Shown one piece after another: positions 51,981 to 60,800 of a stretch of 64,000 nt of DNA (its first letter is position 1; the number at the start of each line of letters is the position of its first letter). The position numbers and the translations under genes were made by a program. The notes under the pieces are model-generated. The model made no database searches and was not told the DNA's origin. It was given only the letters and a program-made list of their open reading frames with translations. This DNA is from Salegentibacter_A chungangensis (GTDB lineage: Bacteria; Bacteroidota; Bacteroidia; Flavobacteriales; Flavobacteriaceae): positions 253,903 to 317,902 of the forward strand of contig NZ_JBHTLI010000003.1 of the NCBI RefSeq assembly GCF_042678405.1, written 5' to 3'.

Positions 51981-52808
51981 CTATTCTGAAAGTTTGAAGT
52001 TATAGATTATGGTCCCCACCTGTCTGGAAGGAGCATTATCATCACTATTAAATCGTGTAGCCAGGGCGGCACGCCTCGCAGGATCGGTAAGACAGGGAGC
52101 TGAATTGGTAGTCCCCTTCACACCGGGAGTAGCTCTAATTACCTGACCCTGTTGATTTACTTCGATCCTCACCACAACAATTCCAGATTCATTACAATCC
52201 TGAACAAATTTCTCTTTGTTCAGGGCTTTTCTACCTCCAAGCCGGTAATTCCCGTCGCCGTCAAGACCTGTACCCTGGCCATAATAAGAACTGGCATTCG
52301 GATCTCCGTCAGGACTACCCTTATCTCCGGCAAGATTATCATTTCCTTCCCCACCTTCTTCTGAACCATCCTTTTCAGGCCCGTTAAAAATACTACTCAT
52401 TGCATCGGTAGTAGATTTATCAGGTTTTGGATCCGGTTTCTTTACCGGCTTGGGTTCCTCCTTAGGTTTTTCAGGCTGTTTCTCTACGGGTGGAGTCTTC
52501 ACTTCCTTTTTCTCTTTCTTGATCACCGGAGCTTCTTCAGTTTCCTGAGTAACCACTTCCTTCTCTACCACCGGCTCCGACTTTACAGGCTGAACGGCAC
52601 TTTTTTGAGGCGCAGATTTTACAGGCTGGGTAGGTTGTTTATCGCCCGAACCAACTTCAGAAGTCCCAAAGTTGATGGCGATCCCATTCTCTGGTGGCGG
52701 ATCAAGATAAGTAAAGCCGAAAAAAAGCATAAGCAATATCAGCAACACGTGTAAAATTACCGTGATGGTAAAAGATTTTTTTTCGTGTTTGGTTTCTAAT
52801 ATTGCCAT
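51981..52808 (-). CDS. tonB: Energy transducer TonB
   Basis: Transmits proton-motive force to TonB-dependent outer-membrane receptors. One N-terminal transmembrane helix (about 14-34), a long Pro/Lys/Glu-rich periplasm-spanning linker (about 55-130; KPEEPKP-like), then a C-terminal domain of about 80 residues (FVQDCNESGIVVVRIEVNQ ... GTIIYNFKLSE). Two cysteines (DCNES and APCLTD) could pair. It follows exbD with 1 nt between, and folC starts 3 nt after it. Confidence 0.92.
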   Translation of the reverse strand: MAILETKHEKKSFTITVILHVLLILLMLFFGFTYLDPPPENGIAINFGTSEVGSGDKQPTQPVKSAPQKSAVQPVKSEPVVEKEVVTQETEEAPVIKKEKKEVKTPPVEKQPEKPKEEPKPVKKPDPKPDKSTTDAMSSIFNGPEKDGSEEGGEGNDNLAGDKGSPDGDPNASSYYGQGTGLDGDGNYRLGGRKALNKEKFVQDCNESGIVVVRIEVNQQGQVIRATPGVKGTTNSAPCLTDPARRAALATRFNSDDNAPSRQVGTIIYNFKLSE

Positions 52809-52809
52809 A

Positions 52810-53202
52810 TTATTCCGGTTTCACCGCTAATACAATTTTATACTTATTCCTGTTTGCAATATCCATTACATTAACCGCCTTTTCAATAGGCACTCCCTCT
52901 TCAGCCCGAAGAATTATGGTAGGGTTTTCTTCTCCCGCCAGTCTTTCCTTCAGCGTACTCTCAAGGGCGCTATTACTAACACGGTCTTTATTGATATATA
53001 CCTGCAGATCCTTGGTGATGCTCACCGAAATGGTCTGCTTGTTCGTGGTCTTTCCCTTAGCCTTAGGAAGTATGAGGTCTAAAGCTTCAGGCGTGATCAC
53101 CGGAGAGGTCAGCATAAAAAAGATCAATAACAGGAATACGATATCTGTCATTGAGCTCATACTGAACTCCGGACTAATTTTATTTCGGCCTCTTAAATTC
53201 AT
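52810..53202 (-). CDS. exbD: ExbD/TolR family biopolymer transporter
   Basis: Inner-membrane protein with one N-terminal helix (about 12-33; MTDIVFLLLIFFMLTSP) carrying the conserved Asp (Asp15 in SMTDIVF) required for proton coupling, and a periplasmic domain. 130 aa, normal. Directly between exbB (1-nt gap) and tonB. Confidence 0.94.
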   Translation of the reverse strand: MNLRGRNKISPEFSMSSMTDIVFLLLIFFMLTSPVITPEALDLILPKAKGKTTNKQTISVSITKDLQVYINKDRVSNSALESTLKERLAGEENPTIILRAEEGVPIEKAVNVMDIANRNKYKIVLAVKPE

Positions 53203-53203
53203 A

Positions 53204-53905
53204 TTAAGCAGGTTCGTTTAGCAGGTCAAGGAAATCTACCGCGGTGGCTTCCATCTGGTGCACCACCTTATCTGTCTTTACCACCAGGTGGTTGTAGCCA
53301 ATGTAGGCAATAATACCCACTACAAGACCGGCAACCGTTGTGGTCATCGCGGTATAGATACCTTCGGCCAAGGCTCCCATTTGAGCCTGACCACTGCTGG
53401 TAGCCAGTTCGTGGAATGCAAGTACCATACCAATCACTGTACCCAGGAACCCTATCATTGGGGCCGCACCGGCAATAGTGGCAAGAATACTAACGTTCTT
53501 CTCGAGCTTATAAACTTCAAGACGTCCGGCATTCTCTATGGCGGTGTTAATATCTTCCAACGGACTTCCAATCCTTGAAATCCCCTTTTCGGTAAGCCGC
53601 GCAACAGGTGAATCACTTTGCTGGCATCGCATTTTAGCCGACTCAATATTCCCGTTCAGTACGCTATCCTTAATCTGGAGCATAAAATTCTTATCGACCT
53701 GGCTGGCCGATTTGATGGCGAAGAGCCTTTCAAAATAAATATAGACCGCCGCGAACAGCAGAATAAATAATATGATAATAATGATCTGGCCTCCGAGACC
53801 ACCACTTAACATTAGATCAAATAACGAAAGGGTTTTTTCTTCTACAACGGGCTCGGCGTCCTGGGCTGTCTGAGCCAGTTCGTCCTGCTGAAAAAAATAT
53901 AGCAT
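53204..53905 (-). CDS. exbB: MotA/TolQ/ExbB proton-channel family protein
   Basis: Three transmembrane helices (about 37-60, 130-150 and 178-200) with the family segments ISILATIAGAAPMIGFLGTV and ALAEGIYTAMTTTVAGLVVG. 233 aa. Forms the proton channel with ExbD to energise TonB. First gene of the operon, with a well-matched promoter 55 nt upstream. Confidence 0.93.
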   Translation of the reverse strand: MLYFFQQDELAQTAQDAEPVVEEKTLSLFDLMLSGGLGGQIIIIILFILLFAAVYIYFERLFAIKSASQVDKNFMLQIKDSVLNGNIESAKMRCQQSDSPVARLTEKGISRIGSPLEDINTAIENAGRLEVYKLEKNVSILATIAGAAPMIGFLGTVIGMVLAFHELATSSGQAQMGALAEGIYTAMTTTVAGLVVGIIAYIGYNHLVVKTDKVVHQMEATAVDFLDLLNEPA

Positions 53906-53959
53906 AAGTATATGTTAGGTTTTTTAATGTAACGTGATAAAACAGGTTTAATTGTAATC

Positions 53960-53989
53960 CAAATTTAGTAAAATATTCAGCCGGGCAAA
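53960..53989 (-). promoter_or_regulatory. Promoter of exbB-exbD-tonB-folC (TTTG-N18-TAAATTTG)
   Basis: On the minus strand TTTG (53989-53986) and TAAATTTG (53967-53960) are separated by 18 nt, one of the best consensus matches in the window. Leader of roughly 50 nt. Confidence 0.65.
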
Positions 53990-54030
53990 TTCCCTTTCGT
54001 TATTCTGAAGTTCAAGATCGAAACCCGGGG

Positions 54031-55257
54031 TTAAACCAGTTGTTTCAGAGCGACTTCGAAAGCAGTTTTACTGATGTTCGTTTTACTGCTATTATTATCG
54101 AAAGTATTCTTGATGGCATTCTTAATGGTCATTGAGGTATCATTGAAGATAGCTTCATCAGTCATTTGCACTCTTCTTTCCATAAAGTAAGCAAAAACAC
54201 GTGCCATTCCGCAGTTAGAGATAAAGTCAGGAATTAGGCTTACACGCTCATCGGTATATTCCATAATCGGCCCAAAGAAGATCTCTTTATCTGCAAATGG
54301 AACATTCGCCCCACAGGAGATCACCTCAAGTTTATTATCGATAAGGCTGGAGATCTGCTCTTTTGTAACCAGCCTTGAAGCGGCACAGGGAGCAAATATC
54401 TCAGCGTCCAGTTTCCATATCTTTTCATTGATCTCCTCAAAAGGAATAAGATTATCGGCTTTTAAAGTATTTCCTTCCTTATTAAGGAAAAGCTCCTTTA
54501 TCTCTTCAAAACTGAAACCGTCTTCATTGATCAATCCCCCAACGCGGTCAATAATCCCCACAACCTTAGCTCCCATTTGAGCAAGGTAGTAAGCCGCTGC
54601 GGAGCCTACATTTCCAAAGCCCTGAACGATGGCCTTCTTACCTTCTACACTACCGCCGTAGATCTCATAATATTGTTTTACGGCTTCAGCCACACCATAA
54701 CCGGTGATCATATCGGCAACCGTATACTTTCTGGTAATATCAGGAGAGAAATTAGTGTTTTCCAAAACTTTGATCACTCCCTGTCTCAACTGACCAATTC
54801 TGTTGATTTTATCGGCCTCAGAAGGTTGAAAATGCCCGGTGAACACTCCTTCCTGCGGATGCCACACCCCACAATCTTCCGTAATAGGAATCACCTCATT
54901 GATCTCGTCTACGTTAAGGTCTCCACCGGTCCCGTAATAACTTTTCAACAACGGGGAAACTGCCTTATACCATCGTTCCAAAACACCTTTTTTCCTTGGA
55001 TCTGCCGGGTCGAAATTTATCCCGGATTTAGCCCCTCCAATGGGAGGTCCTGAAACAGTGAATTTCACCTCCATCGTTTTCGCAAGAGACAACACTTCGT
55101 TCATATCCAGGCCTTTCCTCATACGGGTTCCCCCACCGGCAGCACCACCGCGAAGCGAATTGATCACGGTCCAGCCTTCGGCTTCGGTTTCGGAATCCTT
55201 CCAGTTAAACACAATTTCAGGTTCTTTGTTCTCGTATAATTTAAGTAAGTCTTTCAT
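54031..55257 (-). CDS. Glu/Leu/Phe/Val family amino-acid dehydrogenase
   Basis: Oxidative deamination of an amino acid with NAD(P). The N-terminal half has the family's GGAAGGGTRM and catalytic lysine segment GPPIGGAKSGINFDP; the Rossmann half begins at about residue 205 with VQGFGNVGSAAAYYLAQMG. The ending SNCGMARVFAY resembles this family. 408 aa. Leucine/valine versus glutamate specificity cannot be decided by eye; it carries the longer insertion VWHPQEGVFTGHF. Own promoter, not obviously in an operon. Confidence 0.88.
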   Translation of the reverse strand: MKDLLKLYENKEPEIVFNWKDSETEAEGWTVINSLRGGAAGGGTRMRKGLDMNEVLSLAKTMEVKFTVSGPPIGGAKSGINFDPADPRKKGVLERWYKAVSPLLKSYYGTGGDLNVDEINEVIPITEDCGVWHPQEGVFTGHFQPSEADKINRIGQLRQGVIKVLENTNFSPDITRKYTVADMITGYGVAEAVKQYYEIYGGSVEGKKAIVQGFGNVGSAAAYYLAQMGAKVVGIIDRVGGLINEDGFSFEEIKELFLNKEGNTLKADNLIPFEEINEKIWKLDAEIFAPCAASRLVTKEQISSLIDNKLEVISCGANVPFADKEIFFGPIMEYTDERVSLIPDFISNCGMARVFAYFMERRVQMTDEAIFNDTSMTIKNAIKNTFDNNSSKTNISKTAFEVALKQLV

Positions 55258-55275
55258 TTATGTTTTGTTTGCTAG

Positions 55276-55283
55276 CAAATATA
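55276..55283 (-). promoter_or_regulatory. -7 box (TATATTTG) of the amino-acid dehydrogenase gene
   Basis: Exact TAnnTTTG match on the minus strand, 18 nt before the ATG at 55257. No good -33 element. Confidence 0.45.
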
Positions 55284-55324
55284 TAAAACTAAAAAGCTGG
55301 TTTTTGTTAATTGCAGTTATAATT

Positions 55325-56389
55325 TCAGGGATTGAAAATCAGACCTGAAGAATGATCTTTTGAGGCTCCGGTTACCGACTTCAGGACATTTACCTCCCCT
55401 CTTAATTTAAGAACTCCCAGAAGTGCAAAAATGAGCGCTTCCTTAAAATCTATAAGCTCTTTGGATGGAATCACGAATTCAACATTAGAAAACTCCCTGA
55501 ACTGTTCTATCAGGAAATCGTTGAAAGCACCTCCGCCGGTTACAAGCACCCTGGAATCTTCCTTTCCGTCCACGGCATTTGCAACCTGCATTGCAATATG
55601 CTCGCAATAGGTCCTTAATACTGAAGGAAGATCATTTTCAAATTCTTTTAAAAGCGGGAAGATCTCCTTATTCACCCATTCTATCCCAAGGGATTTTGGA
55701 GGATCTTTCCTGTAAAAATCAAGATTATTCAGCTCGTAAAGCATCTTCTGATTATGCTTTCCCGTTGCTGCTATAGCGCCTCCTTTATCATAATCTTTCC
55801 CCAGCTTTTTCGCATAAGGGTTCATCACCGTATTCACCGCACAAATGTCATAAGCCATTCTCCCGGATGCCGTTTCGGTAGAAATATTCGCAAAACCTCC
55901 AAGGTTAAGACAGTATTTATAATCTGAAAATAAGATACGGTCACCGATGGGAACAAGCGGGGCGCCCTGGCCACCAAGTTTAACATCCTGCACCCTGAAG
56001 TCGCATACCACTTTATGCCCGATCAAATTTGCCAGGACAGGCAGGTTGCCGATCTGCAAGGTATAATTATTTTCAGGCTCGTGTTTAATGGTATGGCCGT
56101 GACTGCAAACAGCATCAAGCTCTTTAATATTATGCTTTTTAATGAAGGTAGAGATCACTCCGGCTAGATATCTGGTGTACTCCTGATTCAATCCCTTCAG
56201 TTCGTCGTCTGAAAAATCCAATGCTGCAGCCAGTTTGGTCCGCCAGGCATCTGTATATTCCAGGGTTTCAGCTGCAATAATACTATAGTCCCATTGGGTG
56301 TTTATATCAAATTCAACGTATATCAGGTCGATCCCATCAAGGGAGGTTCCGGACATCACGCCGATCACTTTATAAGTACTTTTTTTCAT
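55325..56389 (-). CDS. anmK: Anhydro-N-acetylmuramic acid kinase
   Basis: Recycles peptidoglycan sugar by hydrolysing and phosphorylating 1,6-anhydro-MurNAc. N-terminal GVMSGTSLDGIDL, SHGHTIKHEP, GGFANIS, DICAVNTVMNPYAKK and GGGAFNDFL all match AnmK. Length 354 aa is normal. Divergent from the acyl-CoA dehydrogenase gene across 90 bp. With mpl at 8.8 kb this supports cell-wall recycling. Confidence 0.94.
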   Translation of the reverse strand: MKKSTYKVIGVMSGTSLDGIDLIYVEFDINTQWDYSIIAAETLEYTDAWRTKLAAALDFSDDELKGLNQEYTRYLAGVISTFIKKHNIKELDAVCSHGHTIKHEPENNYTLQIGNLPVLANLIGHKVVCDFRVQDVKLGGQGAPLVPIGDRILFSDYKYCLNLGGFANISTETASGRMAYDICAVNTVMNPYAKKLGKDYDKGGAIAATGKHNQKMLYELNNLDFYRKDPPKSLGIEWVNKEIFPLLKEFENDLPSVLRTYCEHIAMQVANAVDGKEDSRVLVTGGGAFNDFLIEQFREFSNVEFVIPSKELIDFKEALIFALLGVLKLRGEVNVLKSVTGASKDHSSGLIFNP

Positions 56390-56413
56390 ATTCGTAAAAA
56401 TAACAGTTCATAA

Positions 56414-56444
56414 TTGAAAAATAGATAGCAAAAAGCTACCTTTG
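56414..56444 (+). promoter_or_regulatory. Promoter of the acyl-CoA dehydrogenase gene (TTG-N20-TACCTTTG)
   Basis: TTG (56414-56416) and TACCTTTG (56437-56444) separated by 20 nt, an excellent match. Leader of about 30 nt to ATG 56480. Confidence 0.65.
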
Positions 56445-56479
56445 AGCTCCAAAATTCGTTTTTCCTAAACCAAGATATT

Positions 56480-57622
56480 ATGGATTTCAAACTTACAGAA
56501 GAACATATAATGATTCGCGATGCAGCGCGCGACTTTGCTAGAACCGAATTGCTGCCGGGCGTTATAGAACGTGACGAAAAACAGGAGTTTCCAGCAGAGC
56601 AAGTTAAGAAAATGGGAGAACTTGGTTTTCTCGGTATGATGGCTTCACCGGAGTACGGTGGTGGCGGTATGGATACCATTTCGTATGTACTTGCAATGGA
56701 GGAGATTTCAAAGATAGATGCCTCGGCATCTGTGGTGATGTCGGTAAACAACTCTCTTGTTTGCTGGGGTCTTGACACCTACGGATCTCCCGAACAAAAA
56801 GAGAAATACCTTTCCAAACTCACCACAGGAGAGAAATTAGGAGCTTTCTGCCTTTCTGAACCGGAAGCGGGAAGTGACGCTACCTCTCAAAAAACTACTG
56901 CTATAGATAAAGGTGACCATTATATCCTTAACGGAACAAAAAACTGGATCACCAACGGGAACTCTGCCGACTTTTATCTTGTAATAGCACAGACAGACCG
57001 TGAGAAGAAACACAAAGGAATCAATGCCTTTATCGTTGAAAAAGGCTGGGAAGGATTCGAAGTAGGTCCAAAAGAGCAGAAACTTGGAATTCGAGGTAGT
57101 GACACACACTCTCTTAACTTCAACGATGTAAAGGTCCCGAAAGAGAACAGGATCGGGGAAGACGGATTCGGATTTAAATTTGCGATGAAGACCTTATCCG
57201 GAGGTAGAATTGGTATCGCTGCCCAGGCACTGGGTATCGCTGCGGGAGCTTATGAGCTTGCAAAAGATTATTCGAAGCAAAGGAAAGCTTTCGGAACCGA
57301 GATCTGCAACCACCAGGCTATCGCCTTTAAACTGGCAGATATGCACACCTCTATCGAGGCGGCAAGACACCTTGTAATGAAAGCTGCCTGGGATAAAGAC
57401 CAGAAACAGAATTACGATCTTTCCGGTGCTATGGCCAAATTAGAGGCTTCAAAAGTAGCGATGGATGTAACGGTTGAAGCCGTTCAGGTTCACGGAGGTA
57501 ACGGATACGTAAAAGAGTACCATGTAGAAAGACTGATGCGTGACGCCAAGATCACCCAGATCTATGAAGGAACTTCTGAAATTCAGAAAATAGTTATCTC
57601 AAGAAGTATTTTGAAGGACTAA
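56480..57622 (+). CDS. Acyl-CoA dehydrogenase
   Basis: FAD-dependent oxidation of acyl-CoA. AFCLSEPEAGSDATSQ and YILNGTKNWITNG are the flavin/substrate motifs, LGIRGSDTHSL follows, and the C-terminal RLMRDAKITQIYEGTSEIQ contains the expected catalytic Glu. 380 aa, typical of short-chain or butyryl-CoA-type enzymes; chain specificity cannot be assigned. Monocistronic with own promoter and terminator. Confidence 0.94.
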   Translation: MDFKLTEEHIMIRDAARDFARTELLPGVIERDEKQEFPAEQVKKMGELGFLGMMASPEYGGGGMDTISYVLAMEEISKIDASASVVMSVNNSLVCWGLDTYGSPEQKEKYLSKLTTGEKLGAFCLSEPEAGSDATSQKTTAIDKGDHYILNGTKNWITNGNSADFYLVIAQTDREKKHKGINAFIVEKGWEGFEVGPKEQKLGIRGSDTHSLNFNDVKVPKENRIGEDGFGFKFAMKTLSGGRIGIAAQALGIAAGAYELAKDYSKQRKAFGTEICNHQAIAFKLADMHTSIEAARHLVMKAAWDKDQKQNYDLSGAMAKLEASKVAMDVTVEAVQVHGGNGYVKEYHVERLMRDAKITQIYEGTSEIQKIVISRSILKD

Positions 57623-57639
57623 GAATAAAATATAATTGT

Positions 57640-57677
57640 TAAAAAGCCCGTTCCTGATCTTCAAAAACGGGCTTTTT
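57640..57677 (+). terminator. Terminator after the acyl-CoA dehydrogenase gene
   Basis: Stem AAAAAGCCCGTT / AACGGGCTTTTT with a 12-nt loop, followed by a T tract. Confidence 0.88.
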
Positions 57678-57825
57678 TCATTTCAAAAGTTTCAGAATAA
57701 TTCAGATTTTTATAAAATTCAACCTTCCAAAATAGCGAATTTTCATTTTATCCTTATTTAATTCTTATTGCCGCATTTCTTCGGCTATTTAAGATAATTC
57801 GCTTCATATTCTTTACCTTATTAGA

Positions 57826-57833
57826 TAATTTTG
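57826..57833 (+). promoter_or_regulatory. -7 box (TAATTTTG) of gltB-gltD
   Basis: Exact TAnnTTTG match, 26 nt before the gltB ATG. The 180 bp between the previous terminator and this box is AT-rich without other recognisable sites. Confidence 0.5.
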
Positions 57834-57859
57834 AGGTAATAACTTAAGGACAAAAGGAT

Positions 57860-60800
57860 ATGAAATTGAAGCAGCAGGGGCTCTATTCTCCGGAATTTGA
57901 GCATGATAATTGTGGTGCCGGGTTTATCTGCAATTTAAAAGGGAAAAGAACCAACGACATTATTCACAAAGCCATCGATATTCTGGTAAGACTGGAACAT
58001 CGTGGTGCAGTTAGTGCCGACGGAAAAACGGGTGACGGTGCGGGTATTCTCATCGAGATCCCTCACGATTTTTTCAGTAAACAATGTGAATTCAAACTCC
58101 CGGAATTCAAATCTTATGCCGTGGGAATGGTTTTTCTTCCCAGGTCTGAAAACCAGCGCAAGATCTGTAAGGAGATCTTTGAAGAAGAAATAAAGGAACA
58201 GGCACTGAATATTATTGGCTGGAGAGAGGTACCTGTAGACCGGTCCTGCCTGGGAAGTATCGCATCTTTGTCTGAACCGAATATCGAACAGATTTTTATC
58301 GGAAAAGGAGATGATGTTTCAGACACCGAATTCAATGCAAAACTTTTTGCGGCCCGTAAGATCGCGGAACATCGTATCGAAAGATCAGAACTCTCAGAAT
58401 CTGAATATTTCTACCTGCCAAGTTTATCGACCAACACCATAATATATAAAGGCCTGTTGATGCCCCAGGATATCAACACCTATTACCGCGACCTGAATGA
58501 GCCTGAAGTGGTCACCAAGCTGGCCCTTGTCCATCAACGATTCTCGACCAACACCTTCCCAACCTGGGACCTGGCACAACCGTTTAGATATATGTGTCAT
58601 AACGGAGAGATCAATACCCTTCGCGGAAATCTTAGCCGGATGAAGGCCAGGGAAGAGCTTTTTGAAAGTGAGATCTTCGGGGAAGACCTTAAAAAAATAC
58701 TGCCTATCACCAGCGAAGGAAAATCTGATTCTGCTTCAATGGATATGGTGCTTGAATTGCTGCTGCAAACAGGAAGATCCTTACCCGAAGCTATTATGAT
58801 GATGGTGCCAGAAGCCTGGGAAAAGAATCCTTCAATGTCTGATGAGAAAAAGGCCTTTTACGAATACAACGCCTGTATTATGGAACCCTGGGACGGCCCG
58901 GCTTCCATTCCATTTACCGACGGGAATTACATAGGGGCCCTTCTGGACAGAAACGGGCTGCGTCCTTCAAGATACACCCTGACCAAAGACGGGTATGTGG
59001 TGATGTCTTCAGAAACCGGGGTGATAGATATTCAGCCTGAAAATGTAGAATTACACGGTCGTCTTGAACCGGGAAGAATGTTCCTGGTAGATATGAACGA
59101 AGGCCGAATTGTGGGCGATGAAGAAGTGAAGAGCAAGATCGTATCCAGATTACCTTACAGGAAGTGGCTTGATGAAAACCTGCTTCCGCTTTCTGACGTT
59201 CCTTATACCGGCAATAAGACGCCCGTGGAAAAGATCGATTTTAATACCCGCCAAAAGCTCTTCGGGTATACCCTTGAAGACATCAGCACCATCATTACCC
59301 CAATGGCTACCCAGGGAAAAGAGGCTATTGGCTCTATGGGTGCCGATATTCCCCTGGCCGTGCTTTCACATAAACCACAGTTGTTATTCAACTATTTTAA
59401 GCAACTCTTTGCACAGGTAACCAATCCGCCACTTGACGGGATCAGGGAAGAGATCGTTACCGATATCAGCCTGTCTGTAGGTGAAGACAATAACCTTTTT
59501 GACATTATCCCTGAACAATGCAAAAAACTAAGAATACAGAATCCGGTGATCTCTAATGAAGACCTGGATAAGATAAAATATATAGACTATCCCGGTTTTA
59601 AGGCAAAATCGGTTTCCATATTATATGAAGCTGCAAAAGGACTGAACGGTCTTGAGACCCGTCTGGACGAGATTATTGACGAGATCACAGCCGCGGTGGA
59701 TGATGGTTGCAATGTGATCATTCTTTCAGACCGAAATGTGAATCCGGAGCTCGCTCCTATTCCATCGCTTCTGGCCTGTTCTTTTGTGCACCATATGGTA
59801 AAAAAACACAACCGAAGATCTTCTTTCGGAATAGTGATCGAATCTGCAGAACCAAGGGAACCGCATCATTTTGCCCTGCTCTTTGGTTACGGTGCCAGCG
59901 CGATCAACCCGTATATGGTGAACGAGATCATCTATGAACTTGTTGAAAGTGAAGAGATCGATATCAAAGACCCTGAAAAAGCGGTGAAAAATTTCAATAC
60001 CGCCATCGGAAAAGGGATCGTGAAGATTATGAATAAAATTGGTATTTCTACCCTTCATTCATACCGCGGAGCACAAATTTTTGAAGTACTTGGCCTTAAC
60101 CAGAAGTTCGTAGATAAATACTTCACCAACACCCCAACCCGTATCGAAGGGATCGGCTTATACGAAATCGAGAAAGAAGTTCAGAAAAGATACAAAGAGG
60201 CCTTTCACGAAAAGGCTACAGACACCGACCTGGAATTGCCCATAGGCGGAGATTACCGCTGGAGAAGAAAAGGGGAAAGACATATGTTCAATCCCGCCAG
60301 TGTCGCTAAACTTCAGCAAGCCGTAAAACAGAATAACTACAACAGTTACGAGGAATACTCAAAACTCATTAACGATCAGAGTAAAAACCTGATGACCTTA
60401 CGAGGGATGTTCAAGTTCAAGGACCTGAACCCGATTCCGGTAGAGGAAGTTGAACCCTGGACAGAGATCGTGAAACGCTTTAAGACCGGTGCAATGTCCT
60501 TCGGATCCATCAGTAAAGAAGCACACGAAAATCTTGCCATCGCGATGAACCGGATGAAAGGTAAGAGTAATTCCGGTGAAGGAGGCGAAGATCCAGGAAG
60601 GTTCCATAAGAACCCTGACGGAACCTGGAAAAACTCTGCCATCAAACAGGTGGCATCAGGAAGATTTGGCGTTTCCATCAACTACTTAAGCAACGCACAG
60701 GAGATACAGATTAAAATGGCCCAGGGAGCAAAACCCGGGGAAGGCGGGCAATTGCCGGGGGCAAAAGTAAACCCTGATATTGCCAAGACCAGGAATTCCA